A DNA stretch of 63,328 nt from positions 1 to 63,328 of the forward strand of contig CAMAYC010000011.1 in the NCBI GenBank assembly GCA_945862125.1, given 5' to 3'. The DNA is from Reyranella massiliensis 521. GTDB taxonomy: Bacteria; Pseudomonadota; Alphaproteobacteria; Reyranellales; Reyranellaceae. Both the position numbers and the translations under genes were made by a program. The notes beneath the pieces are model-generated. The model did not search any database. It was not told the origin of the DNA and saw only the letters and a list, made by a program, of their open reading frames with translations. Shown piece by piece: positions 31,340-38,884 of this stretch. Within the stretch, counting starts at the first letter, position 1. Each line of letters starts with the position of its first letter.

Positions 31340-31842
31340 TTCACTCTCCGAAGCAGCGTGGCGCGCCCCGTTTCCAGTATCGCGCGCAGCTTCTGCCGGC
31401 CGCGCGACAGCCGGGACATCACCGTCCCCATCGGCACGCCGAGGATGCGCGCCGCGTCGTCGTACGAGAAATCTTCCACGCCGATCAATAGCAGCAGCGA
31501 CTTCTGCTCCTCGGGCAACTGGTCGAGCGCCGCCAGCACGTCCCGCATTTCCAGTCCGGCCTCCTGCTGGCCGGCAGTGGCGGGCGATGCCACATCGTCG
31601 AGACGGGCATGCGGTCCCCGACGCTGCCGCTGGCGCCAGTCGTTGATGAACAGGTTGCGCTGCATGGTGAACAGCCAGGCGCGCAGATCGCCGTCCGGCC
31701 GCCGCAATCGCCAGCGCGACAGCGCGCGCTCCAGCGTGTCCTGCACCAGGTCGTCGGCCGCATCGTGGTCGCGCAGCAGCGCATAGGCGTAGCGGCGCAG
31801 CGCCGGGATCAGCGGTTCGAGCAGGGAGGCGGGATCGGCCAT
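31336..31842 (-). CDS. ECF-type RNA polymerase sigma factor
   Basis: 168 residues. Region 2 (LLRDHDAADDLVQDTLERALSRW then LRAWLFTMQRNLFINDWR) contacts core and the -10 element; region 4 (LPEEQKSLLLLIGVEDFSYDDAARILGVPMGTVMSRLSRGRQKL) is the helix-turn-helix for the -35. The usual ECF two-domain size. It sits between a secreted repeat-protein gene and its anti-sigma gene, on the same strand. A 13-bp GC-rich dyad at 31855-31881 ends 12 bp before the ATG; its 3' arm contains GGAGGAG, while a second AAGGA nearer the ATG stays unpaired. Confidence 0.92.
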   Translation of the reverse strand: MADPASLLEPLIPALRRYAYALLRDHDAADDLVQDTLERALSRWRLRRPDGDLRAWLFTMQRNLFINDWRQRQRRGPHARLDDVASPATAGQQEAGLEMRDVLAALDQLPEEQKSLLLLIGVEDFSYDDAARILGVPMGTVMSRLSRGRQKLRAILETGRATLLRRVK

Positions 31843-31854
31843 CGATAGTCCTTA

Positions 31855-31881
31855 CTCCTCCCCCGCGCCGCGGGGGAGGAG
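31855..31881 (-). promoter_or_regulatory. hairpin covering a purine-rich tract before the sigma start
   Basis: CTCCTCCCCCGCG at 31855-31867 is the exact reverse complement of 31869-31881, around a single central base. On the sigma-gene transcript the 3' arm includes GGAGGAG, so a Shine-Dalgarno-like tract would be paired. There is no T-tract, so it is not a terminator. It could tune sigma translation or stabilise the upstream cistron. Confidence 0.45.
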
Positions 31882-31892
31882 GGATGCAGGAC

Positions 31893-32279
31893 CTACTTGG
31901 CGATGTGCCAGGCGCCGTTCAGGAAGCCGTCGCCGGTGGTGTCGCCGGCCTTGGTGTCCTTGGCGAAGGCGTAGAGCGGCTTGCCCTTGTAGGCCCACTG
32001 CTTCAGCCCGTCGTCACGGGTGATGATGGTCCAGTCGCCCGTTGCCTTGGCGCCGTCGGCGGCGATGGCCGGCGGCCAATTGGTGGCACAGGGGCCGTTG
32101 CACACCGATTTGCCCGGCGTGGCGTCCTTGTCGAAGGTGTAGAGCGTCATGCCGCTCGCGGTGACGAACATGCCGCCCTTGGCCATCGGCGGGGTGGCGC
32201 TGGCGGGGTCGGCGGCGAAGGCGCTGCCGGCGGCGAAAGCGGCGAGCAGGGCGGCGGTGGAAAGCAACGATTTCAGCAT
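31893..32279 (-). CDS. secreted protein with Yx(F/W/Y)xxD-type repeats (SCP repeat family)
   Basis: 128 residues from the ATG at 32279, preceded by AGGAGA; the longer open frame to 32975 overlaps another gene. A clear signal peptide (LLSTAALLAAFAAGSAFAAD). Two repeats of the secreted-repeat family are visible: MTLYTFDKDATPGKSVCNGPC and KPLYAFAKDTKAGDTTGD, with a cysteine pair in CNGPC. The family is often next to ECF sigma/anti-sigma genes; its biochemical role is unsettled, and redox or metal binding has been proposed. Likely the first gene of the sigma operon. Confidence 0.85.
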   Translation of the reverse strand: MLKSLLSTAALLAAFAAGSAFAADPASATPPMAKGGMFVTASGMTLYTFDKDATPGKSVCNGPCATNWPPAIAADGAKATGDWTIITRDDGLKQWAYKGKPLYAFAKDTKAGDTTGDGFLNGAWHIAK

Positions 32280-32312
32280 AAAAGTCTCCTCTGCAGTTTG
32301 TCTGCGGGGGAG

Positions 32313-32340
32313 AGACGCCGGGCGGAGCGGTTTATTCCCG
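32313..32340 (-). promoter_or_regulatory. candidate ECF promoter for the secreted protein-sigma-anti-sigma operon
   Basis: On the minus strand GGGAATAAA (complement of 32332-32340), 13 bases, then CGTCTC (complement of 32313-32318), about 34 bases before the ATG at 32279. An AT-containing GGGAATAAA in a very GC-rich intergenic region, followed by a CGTC element at ECF spacing, looks like an ECF-type promoter. This would make the operon autoregulated; there is no experimental support in the sequence. Confidence 0.45.
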
Positions 32341-32387
32341 GCCCGGCCAAAAAAAGCTATGCTTCGGCACCGTATGGAGGAATCGCC

Positions 32388-32966
32388 ATGGACAAGCCGG
32401 TCACGCCGCGCGGCATAAATCACCTCGTGCTCAACGTCCGCGACATCGAGGAGTCGCACCGCTTCTGGACGGAGATCGTGGGCTTTCGCCAGGTCGGCCA
32501 GCTGACGCCGACCGCCGAGCGCCCCAACCCGCCCAAGATGCGCTTCTATTCGGGGGTCCGCGAGGACGGCACCAGCCATCATCACGACGTCGCCCTGGTC
32601 GAGAACAAGGCGCTGCCGGCGCCGCCCGCCGAGTGGAAGATGTTCGACATGCCGGTGGCGGTGAACCACATCGCCATCACCATGCCGAGCCGCGAGGCCT
32701 GGCTTGAACATCTCACCTACCTGCAGAAAAAGGGCGTGAAGTTCGACCGCCGCGTCGAGCACGGCATGACCCACAGCCTCTACATCCACGATCCCAACGG
32801 CTACGGAGTCGAGTTCGTCTACGACCTGCCGAAGGAAGTCTGGCAGGGCGACATCAACGGCGCCCTCAACTTCGTCAAGATCCTGCCGACCGAGGGCGCC
32901 GAGGCGCTCGACGATCGCACGCAGGGCGTTCCGACCTTCGGCGCAGCCGCCCGCGCGACGACTTAG
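32388..32966 (+). CDS. VOC family ring-cleavage-like dioxygenase
   Basis: 192 residues from the ATG at 32388 with GGAGG nine bases before it. Two beta-alpha-beta-beta-beta modules of the vicinal-oxygen-chelate fold: GINHLVLNVRDIEESHRFW and AVNHIAITMPSREAWLEHL, with SHHHDVALVE and YIHDPNGYGVEFVYDLP. The H ... H ... E pattern (INH, SHHHD, VEF) fits an extradiol dioxygenase-type metal site. The substrate is unknown; similar proteins are annotated as catechol or biphenyldiol dioxygenases. Divergent from the sigma operon and convergent with the GFA gene. Confidence 0.82.
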   Translation: MDKPVTPRGINHLVLNVRDIEESHRFWTEIVGFRQVGQLTPTAERPNPPKMRFYSGVREDGTSHHHDVALVENKALPAPPAEWKMFDMPVAVNHIAITMPSREAWLEHLTYLQKKGVKFDRRVEHGMTHSLYIHDPNGYGVEFVYDLPKEVWQGDINGALNFVKILPTEGAEALDDRTQGVPTFGAAARATT

Positions 32967-32982
32967 CGATACCATTCACCTG

Positions 32983-33399
32983 CTAGGCAGGCGGCATCCT
33001 GTCGAATTTCGGCAGGGCTCGATCGACGTGATCCCAAGCGTGACCGCGCACGCCATAGAACACCATCTGCGGCTTGTATCGGCCTGGGTTGTCGAGGCTC
33101 GCCGCATGCACGGTGAAGAGATCGGGCATGGCCGCAAACGTCAGATAAACCGGTGATCCGCAAATCGGGCAGAAGGCGTGCGTCTTCACGTTGCCGCTGT
33201 CGCCAACGACATCCCAGTGCCTCGCGTCGCCCGTGAGTTTCACGCTCTTCCTGCCCGGGAAGGTCAGGTAGGAGCCGTGTCCGGTGCCGCTCTTGCGCTG
33301 ACAGTCGCGACACTGGCAGTCGGCCATCACCATCGGCTCGCCGGGAATTTCATAGCGGATCGCGCCGCAGGCGCAGCCGCCGGTATAGGCCTCGCGCAT
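32983..33399 (-). CDS. GFA family (glutathione-dependent formaldehyde-activating/CENP-V fold) protein
   Basis: 138 residues. Zinc-binding cysteines of the GFA fold: GGCACGAIRYE, DCQCRDCQRKSG and FCPICGSPVY, giving the two typical zinc sites. The family name comes from Gfa of Paracoccus, whose role in S-hydroxymethylglutathione formation is disputed; many members have unknown function. Last gene of an apparent ArsR-SRPBCC-GFA operon: it starts one base after the SRPBCC stop. Regulation is probably through the ArsR gene. Confidence 0.85.
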   Translation of the reverse strand: MREAYTGGCACGAIRYEIPGEPMVMADCQCRDCQRKSGTGHGSYLTFPGRKSVKLTGDARHWDVVGDSGNVKTHAFCPICGSPVYLTFAAMPDLFTVHAASLDNPGRYKPQMVFYGVRGHAWDHVDRALPKFDRMPPA

Positions 33400-33400
33400 G

Positions 33401-33883
33401 TCAGTCCTCCTGCTCGCGGGCGATGGCGTCGAGGGTGCGGACGACCTTCCTCCATCCGTCGCTCATGCCCCTGAAGGCGGTCTCGTTCTGCGGCAGCACG
33501 AAGCCGGAATGGACGAGGCGGAGGCGCGTTCCGTTCCCGGCCCCACTTCCAGCTGGCGACAGCGTCCAGGTGACGACGGTATCGAGCGGCGCGCCGTAGC
33601 CGAGATTTCCCGCGTGCCCGCCTTTCCAAGCATAGACGAAGCGCTCGTTCGGCTTCACCTCCAGCACCTGGCAGTGAATGATGCCGTCCCATGCGCCGGC
33701 CGGCGTCGTCTTCATCGTGAAGTGCTTGCCTTCCACGGGCTCGAACCCGGTCGGCGCCATGAGCCAGCGGCCCATCAGTGCGCCCGACGTCAGCACCTTC
33801 CAGATCGTCTCCACTGCATGCGGGAAGATCTCGTCGACCACGATGTCCTGGCGGTCGGACTTCAAGGCGGTGGCGGCATTCAT
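33401..33883 (-). CDS. SRPBCC family protein (AHSA1-like)
   Basis: 160 residues of the START/Bet v1-like fold, AHSA1 branch: DEIFPHAVETIWKVLTSGALMGRWLM at the start, VEGKHFTMKTTPAGAWDGIIHCQVLEV in the middle and GTRLRLVHSGF towards the end. These proteins form a hydrophobic cavity for a small ligand and are very often paired with an ArsR regulator. The start overlaps the arsR stop (ATGA at 33880-33883). The ligand is unknown. Confidence 0.86.
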   Translation of the reverse strand: MNAATALKSDRQDIVVDEIFPHAVETIWKVLTSGALMGRWLMAPTGFEPVEGKHFTMKTTPAGAWDGIIHCQVLEVKPNERFVYAWKGGHAGNLGYGAPLDTVVTWTLSPAGSGAGNGTRLRLVHSGFVLPQNETAFRGMSDGWRKVVRTLDAIAREQED

Positions 33884-34209
33884 GGATCAATCTCCTTCAA
33901 AAGGGTTCGGAGGTTGGTGAACCGGTCGCGCCAGAAGACGGCGTAGTGGCTCATCCAGTCGACGAGGGGGGCCAGGCCCTCGGGCTCGGCGCGATAGAAG
34001 ACGTTCCGGCCCTGGGCGCGCTCGGCGACCAGGCCGGCCTGCTTCAATGATTTCAGGTGCTGGGAGATGGCGCCCTGCGTCACGCCACTCCCGCGCGTCA
34101 GCTCGACCACGGTGATCTCGTCGGCGCTGACGATCCGCTCGAACACCGCCCGTCGGGTGGGGTCGGCGAGCGTGCGCATGACGGCATTGATGGCGGCGGC
34201 TTCGATCAT
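33880..34209 (-). CDS. ArsR family helix-turn-helix regulator
   Basis: 109 residues from the ATG at 34209; a TTG at 34218 is in frame but overlaps the operator. Winged helix with LADPTRRAVFERI, then VVELTRGSGVTQGAISQHLKSLKQAGLV, the recognition helix, and GRNVFYRAEPEGL for the wing. No cysteine-based metal site is evident, so the signal may not be a metal. Pairs with SRPBCC and GFA genes on the same strand. Two ATTAGT-N4-ACTAAT palindromes directly upstream are the obvious operators. No ribosome site precedes the ATG. Confidence 0.9.
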   Translation of the reverse strand: MIEAAAINAVMRTLADPTRRAVFERIVSADEITVVELTRGSGVTQGAISQHLKSLKQAGLVAERAQGRNVFYRAEPEGLAPLVDWMSHYAVFWRDRFTNLRTLLKEIDP

Positions 34210-34217
34210 GTTTAGCA

Positions 34218-34251
34218 ATTAGTGTAGACTAATACATTAGTCAATACTAAT
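34218..34251. promoter_or_regulatory. twin ArsR operators
   Basis: Two palindromes with identical arms ATTAGT-N4-ACTAAT: 34218-34233 (spacer GTAG) and 34236-34251 (spacer CAAT), centres 18 bp apart, in an AT-rich gap between the divergent arsR (34209) and MFS (34268) starts. Such an 18-bp spacing puts two dimers close to the same face, so cooperative repression of both directions is likely. Confidence 0.7.
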
Positions 34252-34267
34252 TCGTTAGCTCAATGCG

Positions 34268-35479
34268 ATGCGCCTACACTCCCTCCCAATGAATCTCCGG
34301 GGGAAGGGTCTCGTCATTGCCATGGCGGTGGGTCAGGTCGGAGGGCTGCTGCCGCACGTCGCCGTCCCGTCGACCATGCCGGCATTCCTGATTCCCGAAT
34401 GGGGCCTCAGCTATGCCGAGGCCGGTCTGATGGCGAGCGCCTATGCCATCGGCTACATGCTGGCCGCGCCTGTCCTCACCACGCTCACCGACCGCATCGA
34501 CGCCCGCCGCATCCTCATCCTGGGCTCTTTGCTGAACGCAGCAGGCACGGTCGGCTTCGGGCTGCTGGCCGACGGCATGGTGTCGGCCATGCTTCTGTGG
34601 GGGCTGACGGGACTGGGCTTCGCCGGTGCCTACATGCCGGGCCTGAAGGCACTCTCCGACCGGCTCGATCCCGGCGACAGCTCGCGCAGCATCACAGTCT
34701 ATACCGGGGCCTTCTCGTTCGGCGTCGGTCTCTCCTTCCTCGCCTGCCAGCTCATCGCCGACGCCTTCGGCTGGCGCTGGGCGTTCATCCTGACCGGCCT
34801 GCCGCCGCTCATCATGACCTTCGTCGCCTGGTTGCTGACGCCGGTGACACCTGCGCCGCGCGGGGGGCCGCTGCTCGATCTCGCGCCGGCGCTCAGCAAT
34901 CGCACCGCCTTGGGCTACTCCTTCGCCTATGGCTGGCACTGCTTCGAACTCTACGGCATGCGCACCTGGCTGGTCGCCTTCTGGGGCTTCGTTGCCGCGG
35001 GCGGCGGCGCGCCGCTCGGCGCCGTCGTGGTGAGCGCGCTCTTCACGGCGCTCGCCATGCCGGCCAGCATTCTCGGCAACGAACTGGCGCTGAAGCTCGG
35101 CCGCCACCGCGCCATCACGCTGGTGATGCTGCTCTCGGCCGCCGTGGCGCTCGCCATCGGCTTCACCGCCGGCCTCTCGCCCTGGCTGACCTTGATGCTG
35201 ATGCTGGTCTATGCCTTCACCGTGCCCGGCGACTCCGGCGCGCTGACCTCGGGCATGGCCGCCGCCGCCGATCCCAGGTTCCGAGGCGCCAGCATGGCGG
35301 TGCATTCGACGGTGGGCTTTGCCTTCACCGCCGCCGGCGGCTGGGTGATCGGCGTGGCGCTCGACCTGGCGGGCGGCGTCACCCAGCCTGGGGCGTGGGC
35401 CTGGGCCTATGCCGTGATGGCTTTTGGCGCGGCGATGGGGCCGGTCTGCCTGTGGTGGTCACGGAGGTCGGGGGCCTGA
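34268..35479 (+). CDS. major facilitator superfamily transporter
   Basis: 403 residues with about twelve hydrophobic segments. The TDRIDARRIL loop after helix 2 is the MFS motif A position. Resembles cyanate/nitrate or drug-type exporters, but the substrate cannot be read. It is divergent from the ArsR operon and shares its control gap, so derepression with arsR is probable. Its last 73 bases overlap the convergent cupin gene. The ATG at 34268 was chosen; an ATG 7 codons on (MNLRGKG) is an alternative. Confidence 0.85.
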   Translation: MRLHSLPMNLRGKGLVIAMAVGQVGGLLPHVAVPSTMPAFLIPEWGLSYAEAGLMASAYAIGYMLAAPVLTTLTDRIDARRILILGSLLNAAGTVGFGLLADGMVSAMLLWGLTGLGFAGAYMPGLKALSDRLDPGDSSRSITVYTGAFSFGVGLSFLACQLIADAFGWRWAFILTGLPPLIMTFVAWLLTPVTPAPRGGPLLDLAPALSNRTALGYSFAYGWHCFELYGMRTWLVAFWGFVAAGGGAPLGAVVVSALFTALAMPASILGNELALKLGRHRAITLVMLLSAAVALAIGFTAGLSPWLTLMLMLVYAFTVPGDSGALTSGMAAAADPRFRGASMAVHSTVGFAFTAAGGWVIGVALDLAGGVTQPGAWAWAYAVMAFGAAMGPVCLWWSRRSGA

Positions 35480-35730
35480 TCGTAGAAATGGACCTGCATC
35501 CGCATCGGGCCCAGCGGCTCCACCCGATGCGGTTGTTCGGGCAGGATCAGGCCCGGATTGTCGGGCGTCAGGATCGTCTCGCCCTCTCCGTTGGCCAGGC
35601 TGAATTTCAGTTCGCCCTCGATCACCTGGATCACGCCCCAGGTGCCGGCCTTCGTCTTGTGCTCCCCGCGCAAGGCGGCGGGCAGGGTCTTCTCGTCGAA
35701 GATGGCCGTCGAGCGATAGGGAACGGCCAT
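35407..35730 (-). CDS. DUF1971 cupin-like protein
   Basis: 107 residues from the ATG at 35730; the frame extends upstream without family features. YRSTAIFDEKTLPAALRGEHKTKAGTWGVIQVIEG, then LILPEQPHRVEPLG and MRMQVHFYDQ, is the layout of the DUF1971/tellurite-resistance-associated cupin family, with candidate metal-binding H and E residues. It begins 1 base before the alternative oxidase stop position on the same strand, so it is co-transcribed with it. Overlaps the convergent MFS gene by 73 bp. Confidence 0.75.
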   Translation of the reverse strand: MAVPYRSTAIFDEKTLPAALRGEHKTKAGTWGVIQVIEGELKFSLANGEGETILTPDNPGLILPEQPHRVEPLGPMRMQVHFYDQAPDLRDHHRQTGPIAAPKAITA

Positions 35731-35731
35731 G

Positions 35732-36433
35732 TCAGACCGGTTGCCGGATATCGACGGCATGTTCGGGATAGGGCGAGACCGGGCGCTCCGGCGCCGCGAG
35801 GCCGCCGAGCTGGTTGGCGAAGGCATGGTTGACGTCGCGGTGGTGCGCCTCGTCGGCGCGGACCACCAGGATGACGTCGCGCAGCAACGCATCTTCCGGC
35901 AGCTTCCAGTAGTGACGGGCAATGGCGGGCGCCGGCACGTTGGGGGAATTGCCGCCGTCCAGGTCGCGTAGATAATGCGTGTAGCTGATGACCGCTTCTT
36001 CCTCGAAATAGCCGACCACCCGGTGCGCGGTCCTGGCGCTCACGAGATAGAGCGCGAAGAAGGCGAGATAGAACACCCACTGCACGCCCAGGATCACCAG
36101 GCGCTCGAACAGCGTCGGCTTGGCGATGTGGATGAAGGTCATGAGGTGCATCCGCTCGTTCTCGGCCTCTTCGAGCAGCGTGCGGATCCAGCCCTCGTCG
36201 TCGCTCATGCGGCGCAGGCAGCGGAGATGGGTCAGCGTCGCGCCGACCATGCCGGGCACGGCGGCGACCGTTTCCAGCACGATCGCGCGGTGGCCGTAGC
36301 GCCGGGCGAAGAACGTGTCGGCGCAGAAGCGCAGCACCTTGGTGAAGCCGAACGCGATGCCGTCGGAGATGCCCGAGACCTTGTGGTGGTGGCGGGGGTC
36401 GACCTCCGGGACGGCGGGAGCGGTCATTTCCAT
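35732..36433 (-). CDS. alternative (ubiquinol) oxidase
   Basis: 233 residues from the ATG at 36433, preceded by AGGAG with 7 bases between. Diiron carboxylate oxidase that passes quinol electrons to O2 without pumping protons. All ligand positions match the family: E54 ([10 protein letters not shown]), E93 and H96 (NERMHL), the EEE cluster 144-146 (YFEEEA), E195 and H198 ([12 protein letters not shown]). The spacing 54-93-96 and 195-198 matches plant/trypanosome AOX. A hydrophobic helix near 111-131 probably binds the membrane on one face. Followed by a cupin gene with a 1-bp gap. Confidence 0.94.
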   Translation of the reverse strand: MEMTAPAVPEVDPRHHHKVSGISDGIAFGFTKVLRFCADTFFARRYGHRAIVLETVAAVPGMVGATLTHLRCLRRMSDDEGWIRTLLEEAENERMHLMTFIHIAKPTLFERLVILGVQWVFYLAFFALYLVSARTAHRVVGYFEEEAVISYTHYLRDLDGGNSPNVPAPAIARHYWKLPEDALLRDVILVVRADEAHHRDVNHAFANQLGGLAAPERPVSPYPEHAVDIRQPV

Positions 36434-36533
36434 CACGCGTCTCCTCGTCGGCAAATCGTCCTCGACAATATTCTAGCCGACCTGTCCGCAATTCCACACT
36501 GTTCCCGGTCGCGGTTTTGGGCAAAGTGGTGGC

Positions 36534-37358
36534 ATGATCGCACGCTGGATTTTCCTGCTGATGTTGCTCGCGGCAGCCCCCGCGCTGGCACAGCAGAACG
36601 TCCGCGTGCCGGCGGGTAACGTTCAACTCGCCGCCCAGCTCTTTAAACCCGCCAATGCGGCCGGTCGCATCCCTGCCGTCGCGATCTTCCATGGCTGCGG
36701 CGGGCCGGGGCAGAACACTGCCCGCATGGCCGGGCTTCTCGCCTCGTGGGACTATGCAGCTCTGGTCGTCGACAGTTTTTCCGCGCGCGGCCTGAAAGAC
36801 ATATGTGGCCGCAACTGGCCGTCGCAGGCCGACGCCGAGGCGCGCGCCGGCGACATCGATGCCGCCCTCGACTGGCTCGGCAAACAGCCGGGCATCGATC
36901 CCCATCGGCTCGCCGTCATGGGCTATTCCTACGGCGGCGGCGTCGCGATGCTGCGCGCCTTGTCGGCAAAGCCCAGGGACGGCGCCGCCTCGCCCGCGCG
37001 CGCGGTCGTGCTGGTCTATCCCGATTGCGCGCTCGCCGATTCGCTGGGTCCCAGCCTGCGCGTTCGCCAGCCGACCCTGTTCGCCATGGGCGCGCTCGAC
37101 GACTGGACACCGGTCTCGCAGTGCAAGGCTGTCATCGACCGCATCGCCATGGGCCAGCATCTCATCGAGACGAAGGTCTACGAGGGCGCGCATCACAGCT
37201 TCGACGCGCTGGGCCTGCCGGTGCGCTATCTCGACGGCGTCGGCAACCGCAGCAAGCCCGGCGGCTGCTGCGGCGCGCACTACGGTGCCCACGAGCCGGC
37301 GTGGAAGCAGTTCGTGGCCGACGTGCAGGCGTTCCTGGCGAAGACGTTGGCGCCCTGA
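36534..37358 (+). CDS. secreted dienelactone hydrolase-type enzyme
   Basis: 274 residues with a clear signal peptide (WIFLLMLLAAAPALAQ). The alpha/beta hydrolase core has the nucleophile in MGYSYGGG (serine), D in GALDDWTP and H in GAHHSFD, a Ser-Asp-His triad, so an esterase-like activity in the periplasm is expected. The HGCGGPG oxyanion motif is clear. Extra cysteines near the C-terminus (GGCCGAHYG) could form a disulfide. Divergent from the alternative oxidase across 100 bp; convergent with a lytic transglycosylase gene. Confidence 0.85.
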   Translation: MIARWIFLLMLLAAAPALAQQNVRVPAGNVQLAAQLFKPANAAGRIPAVAIFHGCGGPGQNTARMAGLLASWDYAALVVDSFSARGLKDICGRNWPSQADAEARAGDIDAALDWLGKQPGIDPHRLAVMGYSYGGGVAMLRALSAKPRDGAASPARAVVLVYPDCALADSLGPSLRVRQPTLFAMGALDDWTPVSQCKAVIDRIAMGQHLIETKVYEGAHHSFDALGLPVRYLDGVGNRSKPGGCCGAHYGAHEPAWKQFVADVQAFLAKTLAP

Positions 37359-37361
37359 CGT

Positions 37362-38267
37362 TCAGTCTCGCGGATTGCGGAAAACGATGCAGGCGCCGCC
37401 CGCGGCCCGCAGCTTCCCGCACAGCGCTTCCGCCTCGGCTCTGGTCTTTTCCGAGACCCGGACGGAATAGGTCGGGAGGTCGCGCCGGCGCGCGGTCAGG
37501 ATCAGCGGCAGGCGATCGCCCAGAACGGCCTCGTGCTTGTGGCGCAGCCGCTCGTAATGGGCGAGGACACGTCCTTCGGACCAGTTGCCGGCAAGTTGGA
37601 CGCCCCATGGTCCCCAGGCCGGGTCGGCGGTGAGGTCGCGCCGGCGGCGCGGCACCTCTTTCATCAGGCTGGCGATTTCGATGCAGCGCTCGCCCGTCGG
37701 CGTGGCCGAGGACGACAGTTGCGGCGGCGGCTTCGCCGTCCATTCCTCGGCGCTGTGGCCGGTGATGATGCGCAGGTAGGCCTGCGTCTCGAGCGGCAGG
37801 CGGCTGCGGCCCGCCAGCCAGGCCTCGACCTGGCCGGGCCCGGCATTGTAGGCCGCCGCGGCCAGGCCCAGGTTGCCGCGGAAGGTCGTGCGCAGCTCGC
37901 GCAGGTAGCTCGCCGACTCGCGGAGCGCCTGCAGCGGCTCGAAGGCGTTGATCAGCCCCCGCATCCTGGCGGTGCCCGGCATGAACTGCGCGATGCCCTG
38001 TGCGCCGGCCGGGCTGACCGCGTCCGGGTTGAAGCGGCTCTCCTGCCAGATGAGGCGGGTGAAGAACTCCTCGGGCAGGTCGTTGTCGGCAGCCGCCTGG
38101 GCCAGCGTGCGGCAGATGTCGGCGACGAAGGAGCTTGCGGCAGGGGGATTTGCAGAAGGGTCGGGCTCGGCTTTTGGCTGGGCGGGTGCCGGCGACGACA
38201 ATGAGGCAGCGAGGACCAGACACGCCGCAGCGAGGATCGCGTGCTTCATCGGGCGGAATGGTATCAT
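37362..38267 (-). CDS. lytic transglycosylase with C-terminal SPOR-like domain
   Basis: 301 residues; the likely start is MIPFRP or the MKHAIL six codons on. Signal peptide (AAACLVLAASLSSPAPAQ). SLT domain with catalytic E76 in WQESRFNPDAVSPAGAQGIAQFMPGTA and the AAAYNAGPGQV motif. The C-terminal third (VQLAGNWSEGRVLAHYERL ... YSVRVSEKTRAEAEALCGKLRAAGG) has the shape of a SPOR peptidoglycan-binding domain. It should cleave the glycan strand to 1,6-anhydro products in the periplasm. Divergent from a GNAT gene across 37 bp. Confidence 0.88.
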   Translation of the reverse strand: MIPFRPMKHAILAAACLVLAASLSSPAPAQPKAEPDPSANPPAASSFVADICRTLAQAAADNDLPEEFFTRLIWQESRFNPDAVSPAGAQGIAQFMPGTARMRGLINAFEPLQALRESASYLRELRTTFRGNLGLAAAAYNAGPGQVEAWLAGRSRLPLETQAYLRIITGHSAEEWTAKPPPQLSSSATPTGERCIEIASLMKEVPRRRRDLTADPAWGPWGVQLAGNWSEGRVLAHYERLRHKHEAVLGDRLPLILTARRRDLPTYSVRVSEKTRAEAEALCGKLRAAGGACIVFRNPRD

Positions 38268-38304
38268 CGCCCGTCGACCTTACGCACTGCCACAGGCTCT
38301 TTCC

Positions 38305-38721
38305 ATGATCCGCAAAGCGACCCTCGCCGACCGTCCCCGCATTTCCGAAGTGCGCCTCGCCGTGCGCGAAAACCGCCTGAGTCAGGCCTCCGTGGCCAAG
38401 GTCGACACGACCGCCGACTGGATCTTCGCGAACGGCGCCTTCTGGGTCTGGGAGGAGGACGGCGCCATCCAGGGCTTCGCCGTCGCCGACCCGCGCGACG
38501 GGACGATCTTCGGCCTGTTCATCCACCCGGATTACGAAGGCCGCGGCATCGCCCGCGCGCTGCTGCCGCGCGCCTGCGAGGATTTGCGTGCCGCAGGCTT
38601 TGCCGCGGCGACGCTCACGACCGGCCCTGGCACGCGCGCCGAACGCTTCTACCGGACGAACGGGTGGGAGGACACCGGCCGCCAGGACAATGGGGAGATC
38701 GTCTTCCGGAAAGCGCTCTGA
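38305..38721 (+). CDS. GNAT family N-acetyltransferase
   Basis: 138 residues from the ATG at 38305. The GNAT core is FGLFIHPDYEGRGIARALLPRACEDL, with the R/Q-x-x-G-x-G/A loop for acetyl-CoA, then RAERFYRTNGWEDTG and VFRKAL. The acceptor is unknown. Precedes the low-GC scar region; its transcript would end at 38790-38822. No operon partner. Confidence 0.82.
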   Translation: MIRKATLADRPRISEVRLAVRENRLSQASVAKVDTTADWIFANGAFWVWEEDGAIQGFAVADPRDGTIFGLFIHPDYEGRGIARALLPRACEDLRAAGFAAATLTTGPGTRAERFYRTNGWEDTGRQDNGEIVFRKAL

Positions 38722-38729
38722 ACGTGGAG

Positions 38730-38759
38730 TTGCAAGTTCAGCAGGAAATGTGCTAATTT
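38730..38759 (+). promoter_or_regulatory. possible promoter after the GNAT gene
   Basis: TTGCAA at 38730-38735, 18 bp, then TAATTT at 38754-38759. Transcription would start near 38766, a few bases before two hairpins and a terminator. Moderate match only. Confidence 0.3.
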
Positions 38760-38765
38760 TCTGAT

Positions 38766-38822
38766 AAGATGACGCTTGGTGCGTCGCCCAAGCCCGCCCG
38801 GTTTCCCGGCGCGGGCTTTTTG
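38766..38822 (+). ncRNA. possible short two-hairpin RNA ending in a terminator
   Basis: Between the candidate promoter and the terminator there is a perfect GACGC-TTGGT-GCGTC hairpin (38771-38785) followed by the terminator stem. The roughly 57-base product would be a small RNA of typical two-hairpin form. It could equally be the 3' end of the GNAT mRNA. Confidence 0.22.
38790..38822 (+). terminator. intrinsic terminator 1
   Basis: AAGCCCGC (38790-38797) pairs with GCGGGCTT (38811-38818); the loop can extend the stem through CCGG. Followed by a T-tract to 38821. Serves the GNAT gene or the small RNA candidate. Confidence 0.75.
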
Positions 38823-38843
38823 TTGTCCGTACCGAACCCATTA

Positions 38844-38867
38844 GCCGCCCTCGCCGGGCGGCCTTTT
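38844..38867 (+). terminator. intrinsic terminator 2, tandem
   Basis: GCCGCCC (38844-38850), 5 bases, GGGCGGC (38856-38862), then C and TTTT. Lies 22 bp after the first terminator and just before a GGAGGA ribosome site (38875-38880), an arrangement common in phage structural-gene modules. Confidence 0.65.
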
Positions 38868-38884
38868 CATGTCTGGAGGAACCA

